DNA from: UBA7985 sp002690455
Lineage (GTDB): Bacteria > Pseudomonadota > Alphaproteobacteria > UBA7985
Assembly: GCA_965662775.1 (NCBI GenBank)
Contig: CBFIIW010000015.1
Coordinates: 1 to 64,000 of the forward strand
Direction of reading: 5' to 3'
DNA length: 64,000 nucleotides
Positions 42,972 to 51,184 of this stretch are shown piece by piece (the first letter of the stretch is position 1; each line of letters starts with the position of its first letter). Made by a program: the position numbers and the translations under genes. The notes beneath the pieces were generated by a model. That model ran no database searches. It worked only from the letters and a program-made list of their open reading frames with translations, and was not told the DNA's origin.

Positions 42972-43017
42972 GTGTAACGTAGCGCGCAATTGTCTTCAGG
43001 GGTGGCTTACGTTACAC
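42972..43017 (+). promoter_or_regulatory. Inverted-repeat leader upstream of rpsB
   Basis: GTGTAACGTA (42972-42981) and TACGTTACAC (43008-43017) form a perfect 10-bp inverted repeat across 26 nt, ending 92 bp before the rpsB start. The arms could form an RNA stem bound by S2 (autogenous control of rpsB-tsf is known in E. coli) or a DNA operator. Confidence 0.5.
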
Positions 43018-43109
43018 CGCCAGCATCACACACACGCGGGCATTCCCGGTTGAGGCAGAAACGTCTGAGACAGGTTCGCGTGGAGGTTTAAACCGGAAGG
43101 AAAAAAACG

Positions 43110-44093
43110 ATGGCAGCGCCTACGTTCACGCTGCGTCAGCTCATGGAAGCTGGCGTTCACTTTGGTCACAATACCCGCCGCTGGAATCCTAAGATGGCTC
43201 CGTTCATCTTTGGTGCCCGCAACGGTGTTCACATCATCGACCTCGATCAAACGCGCCCTATGCTGTATCGCGCGCTCGAGGCGGTTACGGCGACTGTGTC
43301 CAAGGGTGGCCGGGTGCTGTTCGTTGGCACAAAGCGGGCTGCTTCGGAAAAGGTTGCTGAAGCCGCCCAGCGCTGCGGCCAGTACTATGTCAATCACCGC
43401 TGGCCGGGCGGTATGCTGACAAACTGGAAGACGATTTCCCAGTCGATCAAGCGAATGCGCGATATTGAAGGGATTATGGGATCCGAGGACCTCGCTAAGC
43501 TTTCCAAGAAAGAAGCGCTGATGATGTCCCGTGACCATGAAAAGCTGATGCGGACCCTGAACGGTATCCGCGACATGGGCGGTCTGCCGGACCTTATCTT
43601 CGTGCTGGACACGAACAAAGAACACCTCGCCGTAGCCGAAGCCAAAGTGCTTGGCATTCCGGTTATTGCCGTGATCGACTCTAACTCTGATCCAGACAGC
43701 ATCACCTTCCCCGTACCGGGTAACGACGACGCCCTGCGAGCGATCGACCTGTATTGCGATTTGGTCGCTGACGCCGTGCTGGAAGGCCTGCAGGTTGAGG
43801 TAACCGCCTCTGTCGCTGATCTGGGTTCAAGCGAAGAGGTGCCGGTTGAATCTGCGCTGAGCGAAGATTCTACTGCACCGGCTGAGGAAGCTGCTGCGGC
43901 ACCGGTTGAGGAAGCTGCTGCGGCACCGGCTGAGGAAGCTGCTGCTGCACCGGCTGAGGAAGCGACTGCCGCGGAAGAGGCACCTGCCAAAAAGGCAGCT
44001 GCAAAGAAGCCTGCTGCCAAGAAAGCACCAGCCAAGAAGGCACCGACTAAGAAAACCGCGGCAAAGAAGGCTGATGAAAAGGCTGAAGACTGA
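43110..44093 (+). CDS. rpsB: 30S ribosomal protein S2 with Ala/Lys-rich tail
   Basis: S2 joins the 30S late and helps bind S1 and mRNA. The protein has 327 residues, whereas E. coli S2 has 241. The first 230 or so are canonical: TLRQLMEAGVHFGHNTRRWNPKM, YVNHRWPGGMLTNWKTI and DLIFVLDTNKEHLAVAEA. The rest is a low-complexity tail: four APAEEAAA-like units, then Lys/Ala-rich KKAAAKKPAAKKAPAKK. Such tails occur in other alphaproteobacteria. The Shine-Dalgarno is GGAAGG. tsf follows after 174 bp. Confidence 0.97.
   Translation: MAAPTFTLRQLMEAGVHFGHNTRRWNPKMAPFIFGARNGVHIIDLDQTRPMLYRALEAVTATVSKGGRVLFVGTKRAASEKVAEAAQRCGQYYVNHRWPGGMLTNWKTISQSIKRMRDIEGIMGSEDLAKLSKKEALMMSRDHEKLMRTLNGIRDMGGLPDLIFVLDTNKEHLAVAEAKVLGIPVIAVIDSNSDPDSITFPVPGNDDALRAIDLYCDLVADAVLEGLQVEVTASVADLGSSEEVPVESALSEDSTAPAEEAAAAPVEEAAAAPAEEAAAAPAEEATAAEEAPAKKAAAKKPAAKKAPAKKAPTKKTAAKKADEKAED
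43875..43970 (+). repeat. 24-bp tandem repeat (x4) in rpsB
   Basis: Four 24-bp units begin with GCACCGG(C/T)TGAGGAAG at 43875, 43899, 43923 and 43947. They encode APAEEAAA, APVEEAAA, APAEEAAA and APAEEATA. Units differ at only a few bases, so the tract is young or kept even by slippage. Confidence 0.9.
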
Positions 44094-44099
44094 TCCATT

Positions 44100-44122
44100 C
44101 GCCGAGCCGGTCCGGCTCGGCG
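44100..44122 (+). other. 10-bp hairpin in the rpsB-tsf spacer
   Basis: CGCCGAGCCG (44100-44109), loop GTC, CGGCTCGGCG (44113-44122) is a perfect, very stable stem 6 bp after the rpsB stop. No T-run follows. It could attenuate transcription or guard the rpsB end and lower tsf relative to rpsB. Confidence 0.6.
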
Positions 44123-44267
44123 CCTTCGAGACCTCTAGGCTCCTTCGCAAGAGGGGGGGGCTCTCCTCACTCCCCTCACCGCTACCACCACCACCAATCT
44201 TCGAGACAAGCCGACCCGGCTCAACCAAGACGCGGGTCGACATCCACCAAGAAAAGGGATCCAGGCA

Positions 44268-45197
44268 ATGGCGAACATTACTGCCGCAATGGTCAAAGAG
44301 CTGCGCGAGACTTCCGGCGCAGGCATGCTGGACTGCAAAAAAGCACTGGTAGAGTCCGACGGCGATATCGAGGCTGCAATCGACTGGCTGCGCCAGAAGG
44401 GTCTGTCCAAGGCTGCTAAGAAATCCAGCCGTGTGGCGGCTGAAGGTCTGGTTGCCTTCGCCGTTGATGGAACTTCCGGGGCGGCGATCGAACTCAACGC
44501 CGAGACCGACTTTGTTTCCCGCAACGAAACCTTCCAGCAGGTGGTCGGCGAAGTGGCGGACCTTTCACTGAAGGCAGGCGGCGATATCAACGCACTGCTG
44601 GCCATGGACTACCCCGGTACTGGTCGGTCTGTCGCTGATGAAGTCACACACCAGGTTGCGACCATTGGTGAGAACATGAACCTGCGCCGGACTGCTACGC
44701 TGAGCGTTTCTGATGGTGTTGTTGCCGGCTACATGCACAATGCTGTGACCCCTTCAATGGGCAAGATCGCGGTTCTGGTTGCGCTGGAATCCGCTGGTGA
44801 CAAGGAAAAACTAGGCGTTTTGGCCAAGCAGATCGCGATGCACGTCGCAGCAACCAACCCTGCTTCGACCACGGTGGACGACCTCGACCCGGCGCTGCTG
44901 GAGCGTGAGAAGAATGTCTTGACGGAGCAGGCACGCGAGTCTGGGAAACCTGAGGAAATCATCGAAAAGATGATCGTAGGTCGGATCCAGAAGTACTACG
45001 AAGAAGTGGTTCTCAACGAGCAGGTCTTCGTAATCGACGGTGAAAACCGGGTGAAAGCCGTTATCGCTGCCCTCGCCAAGGAACTGGGAACGGACATTAC
45101 TCTGAAGGGTTTTGTGCGCTTCCAACTCGGTGATGGCATCGAGAAAGAAGAGGGCGATTTCGCGGCCGAGGTTGCAGCAGCTGTCTCTGGTTCCTGA
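44268..45197 (+). CDS. tsf: Elongation factor Ts
   Basis: EF-Ts reloads EF-Tu with GTP. The 309-residue protein has the N-terminal UBA-like AAMVKELRETSGAGMLDCKKAL (5-26), the DFVSRNETFQ signature (about 77-86) and the coiled-coil region with MIVGRIQKYYEEV. ATG 44268 suits the family N-terminus MANITAAMVKELRE. A terminator follows, then pyrH. Confidence 0.98.
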   Translation: MANITAAMVKELRETSGAGMLDCKKALVESDGDIEAAIDWLRQKGLSKAAKKSSRVAAEGLVAFAVDGTSGAAIELNAETDFVSRNETFQQVVGEVADLSLKAGGDINALLAMDYPGTGRSVADEVTHQVATIGENMNLRRTATLSVSDGVVAGYMHNAVTPSMGKIAVLVALESAGDKEKLGVLAKQIAMHVAATNPASTTVDDLDPALLEREKNVLTEQARESGKPEEIIEKMIVGRIQKYYEEVVLNEQVFVIDGENRVKAVIAALAKELGTDITLKGFVRFQLGDGIEKEEGDFAAEVAAAVSGS

Positions 45198-45254
45198 TGG
45201 TCGCTGCCCTGGCCACTTTTGCCAAATTGGGCAGTCTGGATTGTTTTTTGAATC

Positions 45255-45278
45255 AGGGTCGCTTCGGCGGCCCTTTTT
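45255..45278 (+). terminator. Intrinsic terminator of rpsB-tsf
   Basis: AGGGTCGC (45255-45262), tetraloop TTCG and GCGGCCCT (45267-45274) pair through one G-T wobble and are followed by TTTTT. It lies 58 bp after tsf. Confidence 0.9.
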
Positions 45279-45400
45279 CATGCGCGCGCCTTGCCAGCAT
45301 TGAGCCTCGACTGTTGAGTGCAATTTGAACGCATAATCGGCTTTAAACTCACGCTGGCGTCGGTTACAACAGGGCGAAATCGCAACATGCAGGTGCATCA

Positions 45401-46138
45401 ATGCCAGATGGTACTCCCAAAGTCTTTCGACGTGTCCTTTTGAAGATTTCGGGTGAAGCCCTGATGGGCCATCGGAGCTATGGGCTTGATCCGGGGTACG
45501 TCGGACGGGTGGCGAATGAGGTTAAAGGCGTGATGGACCTCGGCTCACAGGTCTGTTTGGTGGTAGGCGGCGGCAATATCTTCCGCGGCGTTTCCGGCGC
45601 AGCCGAAGGAATGGAGCGGGCAACGGCCGATCAGATGGGTATGCTTGCCACAGTGATTAACGCTCTGGCTATGCGCTCCGCCCTGCAGGATATCGGAACA
45701 GAGTGCCGAGTAATGTCAGCCATTCCTATGAACAACGTGTGTGAGCCCTTCATCCGTCAGCGTGCGCTGCGGCATTTGGAAAAGGGACGGGTCGTTATCT
45801 TCGCTGCCGGGACCGGTAACCCGTTCTTCACCACTGATACAGCTGCCGCATTGCGCGCGTCGGAGATGAATTGCGACGCACTGCTAAAGGGCACCAAGGT
45901 CGATGGGGTGTACAATGCCGATCCAGCCAAGCACGCCGATGCTCTTCGCTATGATCACTTGTCCTTCCACCAGGTTCTAGCCGAAGACCTGCACGTGATG
46001 GACCACGCCGCCATCTCTCTGGCGCGCGAGAACCACATCCCGATCCTTGTCTTTTCGCTCAATGAAGAAGGCGCCATGGCGGCTGTCGTGCAAAAGCAGG
46101 GTAAGTTTACCATTGTCGATGATCGTCCTCACGGCTGA
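45401..46138 (+). CDS. pyrH: UMP kinase
   Basis: PyrH makes UDP from UMP in pyrimidine nucleotide synthesis. The 245-residue protein has RRVLLKISGEALMG (11-24), VVGGGNIFRGV (55-65), AAGTGNPFFTTDTAAALRA and GTKVDGVYNADP, all standard for the hexameric bacterial enzyme. It follows tsf and precedes frr, as in many bacteria. Confidence 0.98.
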   Translation: MPDGTPKVFRRVLLKISGEALMGHRSYGLDPGYVGRVANEVKGVMDLGSQVCLVVGGGNIFRGVSGAAEGMERATADQMGMLATVINALAMRSALQDIGTECRVMSAIPMNNVCEPFIRQRALRHLEKGRVVIFAAGTGNPFFTTDTAAALRASEMNCDALLKGTKVDGVYNADPAKHADALRYDHLSFHQVLAEDLHVMDHAAISLARENHIPILVFSLNEEGAMAAVVQKQGKFTIVDDRPHG

Positions 46139-46190
46139 GAACGGTGCGGGATTCGAAACAACCGGTTGGGTCGTCAACGGCCTGACAAAC

Positions 46191-46217
46191 CCCCTGCAAC
46201 TTGGTACAGGGGCTTTT
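46191..46217 (+). terminator. Weak terminator-like hairpin after pyrH
   Basis: CCCCTG (46191-46196) pairs with CAGGGG (46207-46212) across a 10-nt loop and is followed by CTTTTAT. It lies 53 bp after the pyrH stop in a 159-bp gap. It may only attenuate transcription into frr. Confidence 0.35.
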
Positions 46218-46297
46218 ATCAGTGAAAAGTGGCCAGAAGCGGCGCATTGTCGCCGCAAAGCGCAGCCAGGATTCAAGCCTCGAAGGAGCACCATTTC

Positions 46298-46855
46298 ATG
46301 AGCGATGACCTGCTGAACGACCTTGATAAGCGCATGTCCGGCGCCGTTGAGAACTTCAAGAATGAATTGCAGGGGCTGCGCACGGGCCGAGCTTCGGCAG
46401 ACCTGCTGGCACCGGTGATGGTTGAGGCCTATGGCAGCGCTGTACCAATCAATCAGGTTGGCGCGATTTCGGTGCCAGAACCTCGGATGATTTCGGTTTC
46501 AGTCTGGGACAAGAGCATGGCCGGCGCCGTCGAGCGCGCTATTCGCGACGCCGGCCTGGGGTTGAACCCTATGGCCGACGGCAACCTGATCCGGGTGCCG
46601 ATCCCAGATCTGAACGAGGAGCGCCGCAAGGAGCTCTCCAAAGTTGCTGGCACTTACGCCGAGGCCGCCCGTGTCGCCATCCGCAACGTCCGTCGGGATG
46701 GGATGGACAAGTCTAAGAGGCTGGAGGCAGAAGGTGAGCTTTCCAAGGATGCGATGCACGACCTCAACGGCGAAATTCAGAAGGTGACCGACCGGCATAT
46801 AGCCACGGTCGATTCCATGTTGAGTGAGAAACAGAGTGAAATCATGCAGGTTTGA
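46298..46855 (+). CDS. frr: Ribosome recycling factor
   Basis: RRF splits the post-termination ribosome together with EF-G. The family start MSDDLLNDLDKRMSGAVENF is at ATG 46298 with AAGGAG upstream, giving 185 residues; an open frame upstream to 46229 is not used. LRTGRASADLLAPVMVEAYG, VWDKSMAGAVERAI and IPDLNEERRKELSK are diagnostic. Confidence 0.98.
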   Translation: MSDDLLNDLDKRMSGAVENFKNELQGLRTGRASADLLAPVMVEAYGSAVPINQVGAISVPEPRMISVSVWDKSMAGAVERAIRDAGLGLNPMADGNLIRVPIPDLNEERRKELSKVAGTYAEAARVAIRNVRRDGMDKSKRLEAEGELSKDAMHDLNGEIQKVTDRHIATVDSMLSEKQSEIMQV

Positions 46856-46966
46856 CGCGGTGTCGACCTTGGAACGACCAACTCGGCTTGCCTGTATCCC
46901 GACCCACCCCCCGAAGGCAGCACTTGCAACGCTAATGACGCTCTGGCCAGAAGGACCCACCGCAGC

Positions 46967-47719
46967 ATGACCAAGCCAGACTCGCTCGTTTCCGTTCCTC
47001 GGGATCGCCTGCCACGTCACGTGGCGGTGATTATGGACGGTAACGGCCGCTGGGCGCAGATGCGCGGCATGCCCCGAAACTTTGGTCACAAGCAGGGCGT
47101 AGAAGCGACCCGTCGGCTGGTTAAAGCTGCACACGAGATTGGTCTGGAAGCCCTGACGATTTACGGGTTCTCGACCGAAAACTGGAGCCGCCCGGCAGAG
47201 GAAGTCACCCTATTGATGGGCCTGCTAAAATCCTATTTCACTGCCGAAATCGCTGAGCTGCATAAGGCTGGCATCCGCATCCGTGTCATCGGTCGACGAG
47301 ATGACTTTGCCCCGGATATCAAGAGCCTGCTGGACCGGGCTGAGTCGGTGACCGGAGGGAACACCGGCATGACTCTTTGTGTAGCGCTGTCCTACGGCGG
47401 CCGACAGGAGATCATAGAGGGCGTACAGGCACTGGCTGTTCGCTTGGCGCAGGGCGAGATCAAGCCTGAACACATCAGTGAAACCGACCTCGAAGCCGCG
47501 CTGGAAACCGCAGACCTGCCGGGCCTGGATCTGATCATCCGTACGTCAGGCGAACAGCGCTTGTCTAACTTCCTTTTGTGGCAGGCTGCCTACGCCGAGT
47601 TATACTTTGATCCGGTTCTCTGGCCTGATTATTCCGCAGGACACTTCGCAACGGCGCTGTTGGCTTTCGCCAACCGAGAGCGGCGTTTCGGGGGATTGCA
47701 GGCGCAATCCGTGCGCTGA
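46967..47719 (+). CDS. uppS: Isoprenyl transferase (undecaprenyl diphosphate synthase)
   Basis: UppS elongates farnesyl diphosphate with IPP to the lipid carrier for peptidoglycan and surface glycans. The 250-residue protein has HVAVIMDGNGRWAQMRG (19-35) with the catalytic Asp, then GFSTENWSRPAEEV and DLIIRTSGEQRLSNFLLWQAAYAEL. cdsA follows after 90 bp, the classical frr-uppS-cdsA-dxr-rseP-bamA order. Confidence 0.98.
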   Translation: MTKPDSLVSVPRDRLPRHVAVIMDGNGRWAQMRGMPRNFGHKQGVEATRRLVKAAHEIGLEALTIYGFSTENWSRPAEEVTLLMGLLKSYFTAEIAELHKAGIRIRVIGRRDDFAPDIKSLLDRAESVTGGNTGMTLCVALSYGGRQEIIEGVQALAVRLAQGEIKPEHISETDLEAALETADLPGLDLIIRTSGEQRLSNFLLWQAAYAELYFDPVLWPDYSAGHFATALLAFANRERRFGGLQAQSVR

Positions 47720-47809
47720 AGACCAATTAATCGAGCATCAGAGTACCATAGCCGCATCCAGAGCGGCTGCTGCACCCGCAACCGAACGAGCACCAGTTCA
47801 GGGCCTGCC

Positions 47810-48646
47810 ATGAGCCAAAAGCCAGACCCCACTACTCCGCTTCGTGCGGCGCTCTATGACCGCTTGCGGGCTCGGATCCTGACCGGGATCGCAGCGACGA
47901 TGTTCGGTTTGGCGGTGTTCCTGGTTGGAACGCCATTGGTGCAGCTTGCCGGCATGGGCATCGCTATGGTTGTGGCTTACGAGTGGGGCGTCATCGTCGG
48001 CAAATCCAGCCGTCCAACGCGCCCTTCGCCGGCCATGGTGTTGATGATCCTCGGGGTTGGGATTACCACAGGGTTATCGGCCATCGGTATGTTCGCCGCC
48101 GCGGGCTGTTCGATGTTTGGCGGACTCCTGGCCTGTGCAGTGCTAAGCTGGCGCTCGCCGGTGGAACGGTTCTGGGTGCCGCTTGGTCTCATTTATGCTG
48201 CGGGTCCGTGGTCACTGCTGATTGCGCTGTACGTTGTCGGCGGGGCAGGTCCGCCGATCCTGTTCATCGGGCTGGCCCTGGTCATTAATGCGGACATTGC
48301 TGCCTATTTCGCCGGAAAGCACATCGGCGGACCCAAGCTTGCGCCGGTCATCAGTCCGGCCAAAACGTGGGTTGGTCTGGTCATGGGCGTGATTGCCGGC
48401 TACGCCGTTGCGCAGGTCATGGTGTTCTGGACGCCGCTATCGCCTTGGGCCTTTGCCCTGGCCGCACCCTTGTTTGCCGCTATTTCACAGCTTTCAGACC
48501 TGATGGAGAGCGGTTTCAAACGTCGTTTCGGGGTCAAGGACGCCAGCAAACTGCTCCCCGGGCACGGCGGGGTCATGGATCGCATGGACGGTATGACCCT
48601 TACTTCTGTTGCGCTGGTGGTCTTCTACCTCTCGGGTTGGTACTAA
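47810..48646 (+). CDS. cdsA: Phosphatidate cytidylyltransferase
   Basis: CdsA forms CDP-diacylglycerol from phosphatidate and CTP in the inner membrane, the branch point of phospholipid synthesis. The 278-residue protein has several membrane segments and the C-terminal signature KDASKLLPGHGGVMDRMDGM (about 243-262), which holds catalytic Asp residues. It is followed by dxr after 6 bp. Confidence 0.96.
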   Translation: MSQKPDPTTPLRAALYDRLRARILTGIAATMFGLAVFLVGTPLVQLAGMGIAMVVAYEWGVIVGKSSRPTRPSPAMVLMILGVGITTGLSAIGMFAAAGCSMFGGLLACAVLSWRSPVERFWVPLGLIYAAGPWSLLIALYVVGGAGPPILFIGLALVINADIAAYFAGKHIGGPKLAPVISPAKTWVGLVMGVIAGYAVAQVMVFWTPLSPWAFALAAPLFAAISQLSDLMESGFKRRFGVKDASKLLPGHGGVMDRMDGMTLTSVALVVFYLSGWY

Positions 48647-48652
48647 GCCTCT

Positions 48653-49840
48653 ATGAGCGAAGGAAAAACCCGCGTTTCCATCCTCGGCGCTACAGGCAGC
48701 ATCGGGGCTTCCACTCTGAGCGTGCTGGCCCATAACCCCGAGGAATTCGAGGTTGCTGCGCTGGTCGCGCAGCGCAATGTCGAGCGCTTGGCCCAGATTG
48801 CGTTGCAGACCGGTGCGGCCCTTGCTGTGGTTGCCGATGAGCGGCAGTTTGCCGATCTCCGAGACCGGCTCTGGGGGACAGGTGTTGAAGTCGCCGCCGG
48901 ACGAGATGCCGTAATCGAAGCGGCCGCCCGCCCGGCTGATGTAGTGGTCAGCGCGATTACCGGTTACGCTGGCCTGCGCCCAACCCTGGCCGCAGCGCGC
49001 TCTGGGGCTCATCTCGCCCTCGCCAATAAAGAAGCCATGGTCGCGGCAGGTGGACTGGTCCGAGCAGCCTTAGCCCAATCCGGTGGCCAGTTGATCCCCG
49101 TGGATTCCGAGCACGCAGCCTTGTTTCAGGCGCTTTGGGGTCAGGATCGCAGTGCGGTCACTCAACTCATTCTGACGGCCTCGGGTGGCCCATTTCGGAC
49201 GTGGAGCAAGGATGAGATTGCCGCCGCAACGCCCGCGCAGGCGCTCCGTCATCCAAACTGGGACATGGGATCTAAGGTCACCATCGATTCCGCTTCGATG
49301 ATGAACAAAGGCCTGGAGTTAATCGAAGCGCAACAGATATTCGACGTTTCTCACGAGCGGCTCGACGTGCTCGTTCATCCTCAGTCGGTCGTGCATTCTC
49401 TGGTCGCCTATCGCGACGGTGGACAGCTAGCGCAGATGGGTGTCCCGGACATGCAGACGCCGATTGCGGCAGCGTTGCGCTGGCCGCGACGAACCCGCAC
49501 GTCGGTCCCACCTCTTGATCTGGCGCAATACGGTTCGCTGACATTTGAGCCACCGGACCGAGAGCGCTTTCCCTGCCTGCTTTTGGCCGAAACGGCGATG
49601 CGCTCTGGCGGTGGTGCACCGATCATGCTGAATGCTGCAAACGAGATCGCCGTGAGTGCGTTTCTCGATGGCGCTTTTCCCTTTGGCGGGATTCCTAGAG
49701 TGGTCGAGGCAGTTTTGGAACAAGGTCCGTCGGGCCAGGCCCCTCGAGATCCAAAAGTCACGCTGTCGCTGGAAGAAATAACCGCCATTGATGCCGAGAG
49801 CCGAGCTCGCGCCCATGAGGTTGTAAGTGAAATGATTTAA
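48653..49840 (+). CDS. dxr: 1-deoxy-D-xylulose 5-phosphate reductoisomerase
   Basis: Dxr forms 2-C-methyl-D-erythritol 4-phosphate with NADPH in the MEP isoprenoid pathway. The 395-residue protein has the Rossmann ILGATGSIGASTLSVL (10-25), ANKEAMVAAGGL (124-135), PVDSEHAALFQAL (144-156), TASGGPFRTW and TIDSASMMNKGLELIEA. All substrate and metal residues appear present. Confidence 0.98.
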   Translation: MSEGKTRVSILGATGSIGASTLSVLAHNPEEFEVAALVAQRNVERLAQIALQTGAALAVVADERQFADLRDRLWGTGVEVAAGRDAVIEAAARPADVVVSAITGYAGLRPTLAAARSGAHLALANKEAMVAAGGLVRAALAQSGGQLIPVDSEHAALFQALWGQDRSAVTQLILTASGGPFRTWSKDEIAAATPAQALRHPNWDMGSKVTIDSASMMNKGLELIEAQQIFDVSHERLDVLVHPQSVVHSLVAYRDGGQLAQMGVPDMQTPIAAALRWPRRTRTSVPPLDLAQYGSLTFEPPDRERFPCLLLAETAMRSGGGAPIMLNAANEIAVSAFLDGAFPFGGIPRVVEAVLEQGPSGQAPRDPKVTLSLEEITAIDAESRARAHEVVSEMI

Positions 49841-49857
49841 CCTCAGGTGGAAAAACC

Positions 49858-49986
49858 ATGGCAATGTGGAATCAAGCTGGCCTTTATCCACATTATGCGG
49901 GATACGGGAGAGGACTGAAAGACGGTTCCCTGCTATGGAATACGATGGGTGGGACTGGCCGTTTTGTGGCCGACTTTTCGGGCTAA
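49858..49986 (+). CDS. Possible small ORF between dxr and rseP
   Basis: An ATG 18 bp after the dxr stop, with AGGTGG upstream, opens a 42-codon frame (MAMWNQAGLYPHYAGYGRGL...). It is Gly/Tyr-rich, has no membrane segment and resembles nothing I know. It fills half of a 228-bp gap. A perfect DnaA-box sequence TTATCCACA (49884-49892) lies inside it. It may be chance. Confidence 0.2.
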   Translation: MAMWNQAGLYPHYAGYGRGLKDGSLLWNTMGGTGRFVADFSG

Positions 49987-50068
49987 AAGCGGGGGCGCAG
50001 TCGCTCAGGCTGCAGTGTGGTTTGGGGCTTTGCCCCTTGGTGTCGGGTTAAGGAGCGTAGAGCGGCGC

Positions 50069-51184
50069 ATGGCGTCCATTTTCGACATTCTGCTCTATAA
50101 CGTTGTGGCGTTTCTGGCGGTTCTGACAGTGATCGTGGCGGTTCACGAAGCCGGTCACTATCTCGTCGCGCGCTGGTGCCGCGTCCGGGTTCATGCCTTC
50201 TCTATTGGTTTTGGTCCCGAGCTGTTTGGTTGGACGGATCGAAACGGCACCCGGTTCAAGATTTCCGCCCTGCCGCTGGGCGGCTACGTTCGTATGGCTG
50301 GAGGATTGAACAACGGAACCCCCGAAGCCGAAGCCGCAGGCGAGACAGGTTTCCCCAACCGCCCGGTCTGGCAGCGCGCATTAATAATCTTCGCCGGACC
50401 ACTGGCCAATTTCATCTTTGCCTTTATCATCCTGTTCGGAATGGGGCTTGCCCTCGATCGAGCGGTTCGACCGGCTATGGTTGGCAGCTTTACCGAAAAC
50501 TCAGCAGCAGCAAATACGGGTTTGATGGAGGGTGATCTGATCCTGGCGGTCGAGGGTCGCCGGACGGAGAGCTTCCGCGCCCTCTCCCGCATCATGGCGC
50601 TTCATACAGGCGGCACCTTGACACTAACAGCGGAACGCGCTGGTGAGCGCTTTGACGTCAATATTGAGCCGACCGAGACCATGATCGATACGGCCACCGG
50701 CCCGGTGCGGGTGTTCCGGCTGGGTATCGTTGCGCCTGAGGAGGTGGAATTGGTCAGTGCCGGCCCCATCGGCGCGGCTGGTCATGCAGTCCGTATGCAA
50801 GTCGAAATCACAGGCATGGTGTTCAGAGGGTTGGGGCAGGTGGTCACGGGCCGTCGCCCGGTCAGTGAGCTGGAAGGCCCGGTCGGGATCTCCCAACACG
50901 TAGCTGAAGCATCGCGCTCTGGTGTTCTGCAGATCCTGCAGTTGATGATCTTCCTCAATATGATTATTGGCTTGATGAACTTGTTGCCGATACCGGTTCT
51001 CGATGGTGGCCACTTGGTATTCTTGTTGTATGAGGCGGTCTTCCGGCGGCCTCTTCCGTCTCGGGTTATGGAAGTGGCTCTGATCATCGGCCTGGGGTTG
51101 ATCCTTACTCAGTTTGTCTATGTCACGGTGCAGGATCTGACGCCGCAGAAGGTCCCCATACCCGGATTGGTGGTGGCGCAATGA
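50069..51184 (+). CDS. rseP: RIP metalloprotease RseP
   Basis: This site-2 protease cuts membrane-embedded regulators such as anti-sigma factors. The family start MASIFDILLYNVVAFLA at ATG 50069 gives 371 residues; the open frame goes further upstream but does not match. The zinc motif HEAGH (about 26-30) and NLLPIPVLDGGH supply the metal ligands. One PDZ domain (about residues 130-200) sits between membrane segments. Its stop overlaps the bamA ATG (ATGA). Confidence 0.95.
   Translation: MASIFDILLYNVVAFLAVLTVIVAVHEAGHYLVARWCRVRVHAFSIGFGPELFGWTDRNGTRFKISALPLGGYVRMAGGLNNGTPEAEAAGETGFPNRPVWQRALIIFAGPLANFIFAFIILFGMGLALDRAVRPAMVGSFTENSAAANTGLMEGDLILAVEGRRTESFRALSRIMALHTGGTLTLTAERAGERFDVNIEPTETMIDTATGPVRVFRLGIVAPEEVELVSAGPIGAAGHAVRMQVEITGMVFRGLGQVVTGRRPVSELEGPVGISQHVAEASRSGVLQILQLMIFLNMIIGLMNLLPIPVLDGGHLVFLLYEAVFRRPLPSRVMEVALIIGLGLILTQFVYVTVQDLTPQKVPIPGLVVAQ

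Noticed and set aside
49884..49892. Perfect DnaA box as evidence of a replication origin
   Set aside because: A single box with no cluster, no AT-rich unwinding region and no origin genes nearby is not enough.
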